Below are positions 1 to 7,461 of a DNA stretch of 20,634 bases, one piece after another (position 1 is the first letter of the stretch; every line of letters starts with the position of its first letter). The translations under genes and the position numbers were made by a program. The notes below the pieces were generated by a model, which worked only from the letters and a program-made list of their open reading frames with translations, was not told where the DNA came from and did not search any database. Origin of the DNA: Planctomycetaceae bacterium (GTDB lineage: Bacteria; Planctomycetota; Planctomycetia; Pirellulales; Thermoguttaceae); contig JAITQJ010000199.1 in the NCBI GenBank assembly GCA_031288955.1, forward strand, positions 1-20,634, given 5' to 3'.

Positions 1-14
1 GAAGTATATTATAG

Positions 15-122
15 TTCGGCGGGGATATAAAGTCCGTTTGGATTGGACACTCCTGCAAGGTTCCCAAAGAACATTACTTCGCTGTAAACGATGAGGATTT
101 TGCACGGGCAGCGGATAAATAA
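15..122 (+). pseudogene. C-terminal remnant of a tyrosine recombinase/integrase
   Basis: The frame that ends with the TAA at 120-122 reads through about 35 residues that look like the C-terminal end of a phage/transposon-type tyrosine recombinase. The segment WIGHSCKVPKEHYFAV carries the conserved GHS and the HY pair whose Tyr would be the nucleophile, followed by a DEDFARAA-like tail. An in-frame TAG lies at 12-14, immediately upstream, so in this window the gene is interrupted; it could be a frameshifted or decayed copy, or the upstream part may use another frame. Similar tails are frequent in planctomycete integrases. Only about 36 codons are visible, so family assignment is by motif and not certain. 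Confidence 0.5.
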
Positions 123-184
123 CTCCGTTCGGTTATCCATTGCGTTTTCGTTGCGTTATGTGTTGTTGTATAAGGAACGGCGGT

Positions 185-1681
185 ATGACTATATCAAAAC
201 TGGATTATCTGATGAAGTCATTGCATATTTTAGGGACAGAAGCCGCTGACTGTCTGCAAATCGATTCTACAACCATCAGTAAATGGCGGAACAAACAGCG
301 GAGTATTCCCCGCAGGAACGGACAATCAAGACAGTTAGCAGAATTTTTATTACAAAAAGAGAAAGAGCAAGGCGTTAGAGTCATCTTCGATATTCTTAAA
401 ACACTTAAAGAAGATATTAATCCGGAAAGCATCGAACAGCAGATTGAAGTATTGAGTTTTTGGCTCACTGAAAAGAAACTCGAACCGCCCGGCAGCCCCG
501 ATGTTCAGCCGCCGGTTTTTATGCCGAAAAACGGATATAATACCAATATCAGTGTCTTTCTTGATGATAACGGGATTGACGAAGCCGTTGCCTGCTGCCT
601 GGAATATGTGCTGCGTTTGCCGCCGGAACAAACGATTTACCTTGTTGATTACTCTGGAATCCAGTGGACAAAAGGCGATGAATTAACCGAAGAGCAGGAA
701 CGGATTAATAACTGTATGCTCTATTTTCGTGCTGTTTCGCATTACGGACACCGCCTAATTATTATTGACTGCAACACAGATGTTTATCGTCCCTACCGTG
801 CCATCTTCCGATGGATGGAACTCTATCTCCTCAACGGGGTTGAGGTTTGGAGTTGCTCTTCAATACACGATGATGCCTATCATTATACAAATTTTGTTGT
901 CGAAAATGAAATTGTCCTGCAATGTATTTCCAATGCAGACTTCGGCGGCAAACCGCATAGTTTGCTCTACACGAACAAGGAGACCGTCGATTTCTTTTTC
1001 AACAATGTATCCGGCATTATGAAAAAATCCAAACGTTTGATTGAATCTGTTTCGGTCAATGAGATTTTAACATTTTGGGATATTGTGCAAAAAGGATTGA
1101 AACCGAAGCGGCATATTTATATGTTAAATCCGTCGCTGACATTGCAACTGACTGATAATGCCCTGCTCCGGGAAATATTGGAAACAAACGAAATCCCCCG
1201 ACCGAAAATCGAGGAATGTCTTTCGGCGGCGGAAATGATTCGGCAGATACAGAATGAAAACCATTTTTCCTATCTGTGCAATCTTGATTATCTGGAAAAG
1301 GCTGCCGCGTCTGAAATGATTGAGGACAGCACCCTGTCTGAAATCTGCGGTCATCAAGTAATGATTACAACAAATCATCTGCGTAAAATTGTCAATTCCC
1401 TGATGCTTTCGCCGCTGTATCGGGATAATCATATCCTTTTTACGTCCTTTGATTACTGGAATGCCGTACCGGAAAATATGAGTCTTTTGGTGCAGGAAGA
1501 CAGTTTTGTTGCGGCGTGGAATGTGAAGAGATATAAAAAACGTTTATTCTGTCTGAATCCTGACATCATTTCCGGTTTTTACCGGTACATCGAAGACCTG
1601 AAAACGGCAATTCCGAAAATCTGCTGGGACAAAAAATGGCAGGATAAGCAACTTCGCCGGATTACAGAACCGGTGCCGTAG
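185..1681 (+). CDS. HTH-containing putative transcriptional regulator, 498 aa, otherwise unknown
   Basis: The first 45 residues look like a helix-turn-helix of the XRE/lambda-repressor style (the segment TTISKWRNKQRSIPRR reads as a recognition helix followed by a basic loop). The remaining 450 residues match no domain I recognise; they are rich in aromatic residues, show no membrane segments or signal peptide, and could be a ligand- or partner-sensing region. The ATG at 185 is preferred over the upstream ATG at 140 because AAGGAA lies 7 bases in front of it and the Cys-rich leader of the longer form looks non-coding. It sits directly upstream of the operon and on the same strand, so it is the natural candidate for its regulator, but nothing in the sequence proves that. 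Confidence 0.6.
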   Translation: MTISKLDYLMKSLHILGTEAADCLQIDSTTISKWRNKQRSIPRRNGQSRQLAEFLLQKEKEQGVRVIFDILKTLKEDINPESIEQQIEVLSFWLTEKKLEPPGSPDVQPPVFMPKNGYNTNISVFLDDNGIDEAVACCLEYVLRLPPEQTIYLVDYSGIQWTKGDELTEEQERINNCMLYFRAVSHYGHRLIIIDCNTDVYRPYRAIFRWMELYLLNGVEVWSCSSIHDDAYHYTNFVVENEIVLQCISNADFGGKPHSLLYTNKETVDFFFNNVSGIMKKSKRLIESVSVNEILTFWDIVQKGLKPKRHIYMLNPSLTLQLTDNALLREILETNEIPRPKIEECLSAAEMIRQIQNENHFSYLCNLDYLEKAAASEMIEDSTLSEICGHQVMITTNHLRKIVNSLMLSPLYRDNHILFTSFDYWNAVPENMSLLVQEDSFVAAWNVKRYKKRLFCLNPDIISGFYRYIEDLKTAIPKICWDKKWQDKQLRRITEPVP

Positions 1682-1743
1682 TTTTGGGTCCATATCTTCT
1701 GTGTTTTATTTCTCTATCTGCTGCCCATTTTCTCTCTCAAACC

Positions 1744-1800
1744 GGCATAATCTTGGCAATTTTCATTTTTTACCATTGCGAATTGGCATAAAATTGGCAT
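1744..1800 (+). promoter_or_regulatory. Two tandem GG-N10-GC motifs (sigma-54-like) in the operon leader
   Basis: Two similar blocks lie 41 bases apart. The first, CGGCATAATCTTGGCA, has GG at 1744-1745 and GC at 1756-1757. The second, TTGGCATAAAATTGGCAT, has GG at 1785-1786 and GC at 1797-1798. Both have the exact GG-N10-GC spacing of -24/-12 promoters, and the second has a TGGCAT -24 box. Sigma-54 is the classical sigma factor of nif genes, which makes this notable, but the -12 boxes read TTGGCA rather than TTTGCA. The repeats could equally be a direct-repeat operator for the upstream HTH protein. Confidence 0.35.
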
Positions 1801-1821
1801 TTTTTGTCAAAACACCCCCTA

Positions 1822-1849
1822 TTGACGTTTCTTTGGCGTGTATTAAAAT
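1822..1849 (+). promoter_or_regulatory. Sigma-70-like promoter for the amidotransferase-met-nif-like operon
   Basis: TTGACG at 1822-1827 and TAAAAT at 1844-1849 are separated by 16 bases. This would start transcription near 1856 and leave a leader of about 80 bases before the ATG at 1937. It is the best promoter-like sequence in the spacer and the only obvious entry point before the long run of co-directional genes. The leader contains CGGGG and CCCCG arms around the region just before the start codon that could form a weak hairpin. Confidence 0.5.
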
Positions 1850-1936
1850 ACTATGAAACATATAAATCCGATATGCTTTTCAGTGTGTTAGATACAAAGA
1901 ATCGGGGGCAGGTGATTTCCATACCCCGGAAAAACA

Positions 1937-2785
1937 ATGTGCGGAATTTTCGGCTATATCAATTACGGTAATTTTTTAAGCAACTCACAAGCGGCGGAGA
2001 TTTATTCTGCTTTTGCGGAAGTGTGCATCGTCCGGGGGGCGCACGCTGCCGGAATCGCTTATTTTGCCGCCGGAAAATTACATACTAAAAAGGACAGTAC
2101 TGATTTGGTGAAAGCCGGTTTTTCCTATCCTCCCGACACAAAGATATTAAACGCGCACTGCCGGCTGTCGATTCAAAAGAATTATTTTTGTAACGAAAAC
2201 AATCATCCGTTTTGCGGTCAAACACTCAACGGAACACGGTACGCTGCCGAACATAACGGAATCTTTATGAATTTGCGTGAACTTCGGCGGCGGTTTAATG
2301 TGCCGGAAACAAATATCAGCACGGATAGTTATTTCATTGTGCAGTTATTAGATACAAAACAATGTTTAAGCCGACGGACATTGAAAGAAGTTTGCGAAAC
2401 ACTGCAAGGAAGTTTTGTTTTTACCGTATTAGATGACAAGGGAAATTTTTATATCTGCCGCGGCGATGTGCCGGTGTATGTGATTCATTTCAAAAAATGG
2501 AAATTATATGTTTATATTTCGACAAGAGATTTATTTGACCAGGCGGCTGCCCTGACGTTTTTATGGAACAGTTATCAAACATCTAATTTAGAATCCTCGA
2601 AAAGCGAAGTGTATCTCGTTCCGATTCATAAAGGCACTATCATCGGCATATCGCCGGACGGTGAACTGACACGGGAAACATTTATTTTTCAAGATGATAA
2701 GGTAATCAAACATAACTGGTACCGGCACGAAATAACGGAAACGGACGAATTAAAAGAACAGTTGGCAAATTTGAATAACGAGTGA
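1937..2785 (+). CDS. Stand-alone class II glutamine amidotransferase domain protein
   Basis: The protein begins MCGIFGY, so Cys2 becomes the N-terminal nucleophile after Met removal, as in the Ntn-type glutaminase domains of GlmS, PurF and GltB. Further matches are the RG at 33-34, the substrate Arg in AHCRLS (R76), the NHPF segment at 89-92, the HNG of the oxyanion hole (N107, G108) and STDS with Asp130. At 282 residues it is little more than the glutaminase domain: there is no SIS, phosphoribosyltransferase or synthase domain, so the acceptor of the released ammonia must be another protein. Its gene overlaps metN by a few bases if the GTG at 2782 is used there. MgsA of N-methylglutamate synthase is a comparable small protein, but its partners MgsB and MgsC are absent here. 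The domain is clear, the role unknown. Confidence 0.8.
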   Translation: MCGIFGYINYGNFLSNSQAAEIYSAFAEVCIVRGAHAAGIAYFAAGKLHTKKDSTDLVKAGFSYPPDTKILNAHCRLSIQKNYFCNENNHPFCGQTLNGTRYAAEHNGIFMNLRELRRRFNVPETNISTDSYFIVQLLDTKQCLSRRTLKEVCETLQGSFVFTVLDDKGNFYICRGDVPVYVIHFKKWKLYVYISTRDLFDQAAALTFLWNSYQTSNLESSKSEVYLVPIHKGTIIGISPDGELTRETFIFQDDKVIKHNWYRHEITETDELKEQLANLNNE

Positions 2786-2790
2786 TTATG

Positions 2791-3534
2791 ATGATTCGGC
2801 TGGTAGAAATCAAAAAGACATACCAAACATCAAGCGGTCCTTTGCAGGTGCTTGATTCGGTATCCGTCCATATCAAGGCGGGAGAGATTTTTGGTTTTAT
2901 CGGCTTTTCCGGTGCGGGTAAATCGACCTTGCTGCGCTGCATTAACCTGTTGGAAAAACCGGACAGCGGTGCTGTATTCGTGGACGGAGAAAATTTGACA
3001 GCACTGACAAAAAAAGAATTGTTAGGACGCAGGCAAAAAATCGGAATGGTATTTCAGCATTACAATTTGCTGCAAAATGCAACCGCCTTTGACAATGCGG
3101 CGTTTCCTTTGGCAATCGCAAGAGTTCCGAAAGCCGAACGGCGTGAGCGGGTGCTGCAAAGTTTGGAAACCGTTGATTTATCCGACAAAGCCGGTGATTA
3201 TCCGTCAAAGTTAAGCGGCGGTCAAAAACAGCGGGTGGCGATTGCAAGGGCAATCGTAACGAAACCGAAAATCCTGCTGTGTGATGAACCGACTTCGGCT
3301 TTGGACCCGCAGACCACACGAAGTATTTTGCAGTACCTGAAACGGATTAACAAAGAACTTGGAATAACCATCGTTTTGGTAACGCACGAAATGGATGCCG
3401 TCCGCTCAATATGCAGCCGGGTTGCTGTGATGGAAACAGGACGGCTGATTGAAACGCTGGATATGTCAAAAGAATTGCAACCGCCGCAAACCGGATTGGC
3501 AAGGTTTTTATTTGCAAGCGGAGCAGGAATATAG
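2791..3534 (+). CDS. metN: MetN-type ABC transporter ATP-binding protein, short form without NIL domain
   Basis: This is the ATPase of a methionine-type importer. Walker A is GFSGAGKST (about residues 38-46 counted from the ATG at 2791), the signature is LSGGQKQR and Walker B is ILLCDEPTSALDP, followed by the H-loop in LVTHEMD. The start at 2791 gives MIRLVEI, the usual family opening; ATG 2788 and GTG 2782 are in frame and possible, the latter overlapping the previous stop codon. At 247 residues it ends shortly after the ATPase core, whereas typical MetN proteins are about 340 residues with a C-terminal NIL (ACT-like) domain that binds methionine and shuts transport down. Substrate feedback of that kind is therefore absent. 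The permease and binding-protein genes follow directly. Confidence 0.85.
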   Translation: MIRLVEIKKTYQTSSGPLQVLDSVSVHIKAGEIFGFIGFSGAGKSTLLRCINLLEKPDSGAVFVDGENLTALTKKELLGRRQKIGMVFQHYNLLQNATAFDNAAFPLAIARVPKAERRERVLQSLETVDLSDKAGDYPSKLSGGQKQRVAIARAIVTKPKILLCDEPTSALDPQTTRSILQYLKRINKELGITIVLVTHEMDAVRSICSRVAVMETGRLIETLDMSKELQPPQTGLARFLFASGAGI

Positions 3535-3546
3535 CGGAGTCCCGTG

Positions 3547-4209
3547 ATGAATAAAATTATTGAATTATTACCGCAGATTGCAACGGCATTCGGACAGACA
3601 TTTTATATGATGTTTTTTACGCTGACTATTGCCGCTTTGCTCGGTATTCCGCTCGGCACATACCTTTACTTAATCCGTCCGGGTTCGCTGATGCAGAAGC
3701 CGCGGCTTTATATTGTACTGGATGCAATGGTGAATATCGTCCGTTCGTTTCCGTTTTTGATATTGCTTGTTGCGATAATACCGTTCACTCGCTTCATCAT
3801 CGGAACTTCGCTTGGAACAACGGCGGTCATCGTTCCGCTGACGATTTGTGCAACACCGGATTTTGCGAGGCTCATTGAACAGGTGCTGCTCGAAGTGAAC
3901 CGCGGAGTGATTGAAATGGCGGAAGCCGCCGGTGCGGGTACCTATCAGATTATTTGGAAAGTGCTGTACCGGGAAGCCCGCTCCGGTATGGTTTGTTCGG
4001 CAACATTAATTTGCGTCAACTTCATTTCCTACTCGACCGTTGCCGGTCTGGTGGGGGGCGGAGGAATCGGCGATTTTGCTATCCGGTACGGATATTACCG
4101 CTATCAGCCGGAAGTGATGGTCTTCACTGTCATTTTGATTATCCTGCTTGTTCAGGCAATTCAGACGACGGGAAGGATTATTGCACAAAAATTAGATAAG
4201 AGGATTTAA
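3547..4209 (+). CDS. metI: MetI-type ABC transporter permease
   Basis: A 220-residue hydrophobic inner-membrane permease with about five predicted membrane segments. The EAA loop that contacts the ATPase is visible as EMAEAAGAGTYQIIWKVLY in the middle of the protein, and the VGGGGIGDFAIRYGY segment near residue 180 is characteristic of MetI. ATG 3547 is chosen because GGAGT lies 6 bases upstream; GTG 3544 is in frame but would add only one residue. It lies 12 bases after metN. With MetN and MetQ it should form an importer for methionine or a related sulfur compound. Confidence 0.9.
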   Translation: MNKIIELLPQIATAFGQTFYMMFFTLTIAALLGIPLGTYLYLIRPGSLMQKPRLYIVLDAMVNIVRSFPFLILLVAIIPFTRFIIGTSLGTTAVIVPLTICATPDFARLIEQVLLEVNRGVIEMAEAAGAGTYQIIWKVLYREARSGMVCSATLICVNFISYSTVAGLVGGGGIGDFAIRYGYYRYQPEVMVFTVILIILLVQAIQTTGRIIAQKLDKRI

Positions 4210-4268
4210 GAGAAGAGATAGGGAACAGTTTCCTGTCCGCTCATACTTTAACCCGGAGGACATAGACA

Positions 4269-5102
4269 ATGAGAACACAACAATTCGTGAAACTTTTCGC
4301 CGTTACACTTTTAACGCTGCCGGTGTTGACCGGCTGCGGTGAGAAGCAGCGGCACAACGCTCAAGACGACAAGGTTATCAAGTTCGCTTCGTGTAACCTG
4401 AAAGCGTATGAGGACACCACCAAGGTATTAGCAAAGGAAGTCGAGAAACTCGGCTATACACTGCAATACACGTTCCTTGCGGATAACACGCAACTGAACG
4501 AAGCGGTTGAGCGGGGCGAATACCTTGCCAACTACCATCAGCACGCTCCGTATATGAACGAGTTTAATGCCGCTCACAAGGGAAATCTTGCCGCTGCATT
4601 TGAAGTGTTCACCGACAGAGCGGGCATCTTTTCCAAGAAGCATAAAAGTTTGAAAGATTTGCCGGAGGGGGCAACCATCACGATAGCCAACGACCCCGGT
4701 AATAATTTCCGTGCGCTCGTCATTCTGGCGGATGCCGGCGTGATTAAATTGAAGGAAGGGTTGAAACCCATTGATGTAACGCAAAAAGACATCACGGACA
4801 ATCCGAAGAAGTTAAAGTTCATCGAAGTGGATTACACGATGTTGTCCAAAGCACTGGAAGAAGCGGATGCCGGTTTCCTTTACGCCACCGTTGCCGCTGA
4901 AATCGGTTTGGAATTCGGCAAAGATGCTTTGGCGGGAGAACGGAAAGAATTGCAGGCACCGGATATTATCGCTGTCCGCAAGGAAAATCTGGGGTCGGAA
5001 AAGGTTAAGATTTTGGAAAAAGCATACAAGAGCGATGCTCTCAAGCAGGCGTTCAAAGATACATTCGGCGGAAAGGACGTACTGCTTCCGGCTTGGCAAT
5101 AA
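4269..5102 (+). CDS. metQ: MetQ/NlpA-family substrate-binding lipoprotein
   Basis: The 277-residue protein starts with a lipoprotein signal peptide whose lipobox is LTGC with Cys23 as the lipidated residue. The mature part follows the MetQ pattern: an IKFASCNLKAYEDT opening strand, NYHQHAPYMNEFN near residue 90, IANDPGNNFRALVIL near residue 140 and a C-terminal GGKDVLLPAW. It would bind the substrate outside the inner membrane and hand it to MetI. A strong GGAGG lies 9 bases before the ATG. The family binds L- or D-methionine and, in some members, other amino acids or dipeptides, so the true ligand here may be a methionine-like methylthio compound; that last point is inference from the neighbouring genes. 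Confidence 0.9.
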   Translation: MRTQQFVKLFAVTLLTLPVLTGCGEKQRHNAQDDKVIKFASCNLKAYEDTTKVLAKEVEKLGYTLQYTFLADNTQLNEAVERGEYLANYHQHAPYMNEFNAAHKGNLAAAFEVFTDRAGIFSKKHKSLKDLPEGATITIANDPGNNFRALVILADAGVIKLKEGLKPIDVTQKDITDNPKKLKFIEVDYTMLSKALEEADAGFLYATVAAEIGLEFGKDALAGERKELQAPDIIAVRKENLGSEKVKILEKAYKSDALKQAFKDTFGGKDVLLPAWQ

Positions 5103-5122
5103 GAAGAAACGATGCTTTCTAT

Positions 5123-5151
5123 CAGACCCGCAGCCAGCGGCTGCGGGTCTG
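5123..5151 (+). terminator. Perfect 13-bp hairpin between metQ and cysK, no T-tract
   Basis: CAGACCCGCAGCC at 5123-5135 pairs perfectly with GGCTGCGGGTCTG at 5139-5151 around a three-base AGC loop. It begins 20 bases after the metQ stop. No run of T follows (AATATCCC), so it is not a standard intrinsic terminator; it may protect the 3' end of the met transporter message, mark a processing site or attenuate read-through into cysK. This is the strongest simple hairpin I saw inside the operon. Confidence 0.6.
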
Positions 5152-5181
5152 AATATCCCGTGTTACAAAAACAACGAAATA

Positions 5182-6129
5182 ATGACAGCAGTCTATAAAC
5201 AAAGTTTAACGGAACTCATCGGCAATACACCTTTGCTGGAATTGAAGAAATTCGGAGCAGGGCAAGGCGTTAAGGCGAAATTGGTAGCGAAGTTGGAGTA
5301 TTTCAATCCTGCCGGCAGTGTGAAAGACCGCATCGCCCTGGCAATGATTGAATTCGCCGAAGAGCGGGGACTTTTGAAAAAAGGCTCCGTCATTATCGAA
5401 CCGACCAGCGGAAATACCGGCGTTGGACTCGCATTTGTTGCCGCCGCAAAGGGTTACAAAATCGTTATCACGATGCCGGAAACGATGAGCATTGAACGGC
5501 GGAATTTACTGAATGCGCTTGGAGCGGAACTTGTTCTGACACCGGGCAGTGAAGGAATGAAAGGAGCAATCCGCAAAGCGGAAGAGATTGCCGCTCAAAT
5601 TCCAAACAGTTATTGTCCGCAGCAATTCCGTAATCCGGCGAATCCGCAGATACACCGTGAAACGACGGCGGAAGAAATATGGCGGGACACTGAAGGCGAA
5701 GTAGATATTTTCGTCGCCGGTGTCGGAACCGGCGGAACGGTAACCGGTGTCGGTGAAGTGCTGAAAGCGAAAAAGCCGTCCGTAAAAATTATCGCCGTCG
5801 AACCGGATGATTCGCCGGTTTTGTCCGGCGGTGCAGCCGGTGCGCATAAGATTCAGGGTATCGGAGCGGGCTTTGTCCCCGAAATTATGAATCTGGCGGT
5901 CGTGGATGAAATTTTCCGTGTCAAAAATGAAGAGGCATTTGAAGTATCAAGGAAGTTAGCCGCCAAAGAAGGATTGCTGACCGGTATTTCCTCCGGTGCG
6001 GCAGCATTTGCCGCTGTGCAGGCTGCAAGACGCGAAGAAAACAGGAACAAGACCATCGTGGTTTTACTTCCTGATACCGGAGAACGGTATTTATCCACAC
6101 CGCTTTTTGATAATCCTTTGAAGAAATAG
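5182..6129 (+). CDS. cysK: Cysteine synthase (O-acetylserine sulfhydrylase)
   Basis: A PLP-dependent beta-family enzyme that makes cysteine from O-acetylserine and sulfide. The PLP lysine is K48 in NPAGSVKDR, the substrate loop is PTSGNTG near residue 77, and the phosphate loop is GVGTGGTVTGVG near residue 180. The C-terminal SSGAA serine-rich motif is also present. The length of 315 aa is normal for CysK, and no CBS domains are attached. The ATG at 5182 gives the family opening; an open frame extends upstream into metQ but has no family similarity there. It ends 11 bases before the ligase gene. Its place between a Met-type importer and a nitrogenase-like reductase suggests that it traps sulfide released by the pathway, which is inference. 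Confidence 0.85.
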   Translation: MTAVYKQSLTELIGNTPLLELKKFGAGQGVKAKLVAKLEYFNPAGSVKDRIALAMIEFAEERGLLKKGSVIIEPTSGNTGVGLAFVAAAKGYKIVITMPETMSIERRNLLNALGAELVLTPGSEGMKGAIRKAEEIAAQIPNSYCPQQFRNPANPQIHRETTAEEIWRDTEGEVDIFVAGVGTGGTVTGVGEVLKAKKPSVKIIAVEPDDSPVLSGGAAGAHKIQGIGAGFVPEIMNLAVVDEIFRVKNEEAFEVSRKLAAKEGLLTGISSGAAAFAAVQAARREENRNKTIVVLLPDTGERYLSTPLFDNPLKK

Positions 6130-6140
6130 GAGATAGTCAG

Positions 6141-7454
6141 ATGAGTTACACAGCACAAGAATTAGAACAAGCAAAAAAATACATACAGGACAATCATATT
6201 GATTCCGTCGAAGTCGGTTTTGCGGACATCAACGGAGCGATTATCGGCAAACGGCTGCCCGCATCGTTCTTGTTGAAGAATATGACTGCCGGAACGAGCA
6301 TTTGCCGCGCACCGTTGACGTGGGATATTCAGAACGAATACTTTTCGACATCAAAGTTTGCCGGTTTTGAATACGGTGCTTCTGATATGACGTTGAAGCC
6401 TGATTATTCGACTCTGCGTAAAATTCCGTGGCGGGAAGGAACGGCATTCGTTCTTGCCGACCTCGACGTTGATACGGGAGAACGAATTCAGGTATCTCCG
6501 CGCCAAATCCTGAAAAACGTTTTGTCCCGGCTCGATAAGACGGGATTTACGGCAAAGGTCGGTTCTGAAATTGAACTTTATCTGCTCGATGAAAACAAGC
6601 GACCGCTCTTCGGCGGGAAAGAAACGTATTCTATCGGCAAGGCAGACCAATACAGTGCCATTATTGACCAAATTCAACGGAATTTAGAAAATTTTCAGAT
6701 TCCGCTGGAAGCGATTCATACGGAATACGGACCCGGTCAGATGGAAATCATTTTGGAATACTCCGATGCGTTGACGAATGCCGATAACACGGTGATTGCC
6801 CGAAATTCCATTAAAGAGATTGCCCGAAAGAACGGTCTGTACGCAACATTTATGGCTCGGCTCTGGGATACGGAATCCGGCAGCGGGTATCATCTGCATC
6901 AGAGTTTATGGACAAAGGACGGTAAAAACGTTTTTGCCGAAGACCGGCGTGTGCTTGAACAATATACGGCGGGACTGCTTGCCGGAACCAATGAATTGAT
7001 GGCTCTCGTCTGTCCGACCGTTAACTCCTATAAACGGCTTACCGATATGTCGTTCGCACCAACTAAAGTCGGTGTCGGATACGATAACCGGACGGTTTCG
7101 ACCCGGCTTGTCGGACGGGGCAGCAGCACCCGCATTGAACAGCGAACCGGTGCCGCTGACGCAAACGCTTATTTTCTCATTGCTGCAAGCATTGCTTCCG
7201 GTTTGTACGGATTGGAACATCAATTACCCGCTCCGAACATTATTGAAGGGAACGGTTATTACAACACAGAACTGCCGAATATACCGCGGACATTGAAAGA
7301 CGCTGCCGAACTCTTTGACCGGAGCGAAAAAGCCGTTGAGTATTTCGGCAAAGAATTTGTTGAGATATTCAGTGAGTTGATTCATTTCGATATATCCGTT
7401 CACGATAAAATCGTCAGTGATTGGGAGCGGGAAAGATACCTGGAAAATTCGTAG
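6141..7454 (+). CDS. Glutamine-synthetase-like gamma-glutamyl ligase (GlnA/GlnT/PuuA superfamily)
   Basis: A 437-residue type I-like glutamine synthetase fold with all main catalytic blocks: metal ligands in GSEIELYLLD (E143, E145), E195 and E202 in EYGPGQMEIILE, GSGYHLHQSLW with His253, NSYKRL with R299, and TRIEQRTGAADANAY with R331, E333 and R335. The enzyme should join glutamate to ammonia or an amine using ATP. The GSGYHLHQ form and divergence from housekeeping GlnA favour a relative such as PuuA or gamma-glutamylmethylamide synthetase rather than the main glutamine synthetase. Together with the amidotransferase at the head of the operon it hints at an amine or ammonia step in the pathway. 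An AGGAG lies just upstream of the ATG. The exact substrate cannot be read from the sequence. Confidence 0.8.
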   Translation: MSYTAQELEQAKKYIQDNHIDSVEVGFADINGAIIGKRLPASFLLKNMTAGTSICRAPLTWDIQNEYFSTSKFAGFEYGASDMTLKPDYSTLRKIPWREGTAFVLADLDVDTGERIQVSPRQILKNVLSRLDKTGFTAKVGSEIELYLLDENKRPLFGGKETYSIGKADQYSAIIDQIQRNLENFQIPLEAIHTEYGPGQMEIILEYSDALTNADNTVIARNSIKEIARKNGLYATFMARLWDTESGSGYHLHQSLWTKDGKNVFAEDRRVLEQYTAGLLAGTNELMALVCPTVNSYKRLTDMSFAPTKVGVGYDNRTVSTRLVGRGSSTRIEQRTGAADANAYFLIAASIASGLYGLEHQLPAPNIIEGNGYYNTELPNIPRTLKDAAELFDRSEKAVEYFGKEFVEIFSELIHFDISVHDKIVSDWERERYLENS

Positions 7455-7461
7455 AAAAAAG

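Noticed and set aside
1856..1936. Cobalamin or SAM riboswitch in the operon leader
   Set aside because: The leader is only about 80 bases and I see no B12 box or SAM aptamer pattern; only weak short hairpin arms (CGGGG/CCCCG).
4867..5181. Long N-terminal extension of cysteine synthase overlapping metQ
   Set aside because: The extension is an out-of-frame reading of metQ; the family N-terminus begins at ATG 5182.
1937..7454. Complete N-methylglutamate synthase/GMAS pathway
   Set aside because: Only a glutaminase-like protein and a ligase are present; the GXGXG (MgsB) and FMN synthase (MgsC) subunits are missing.
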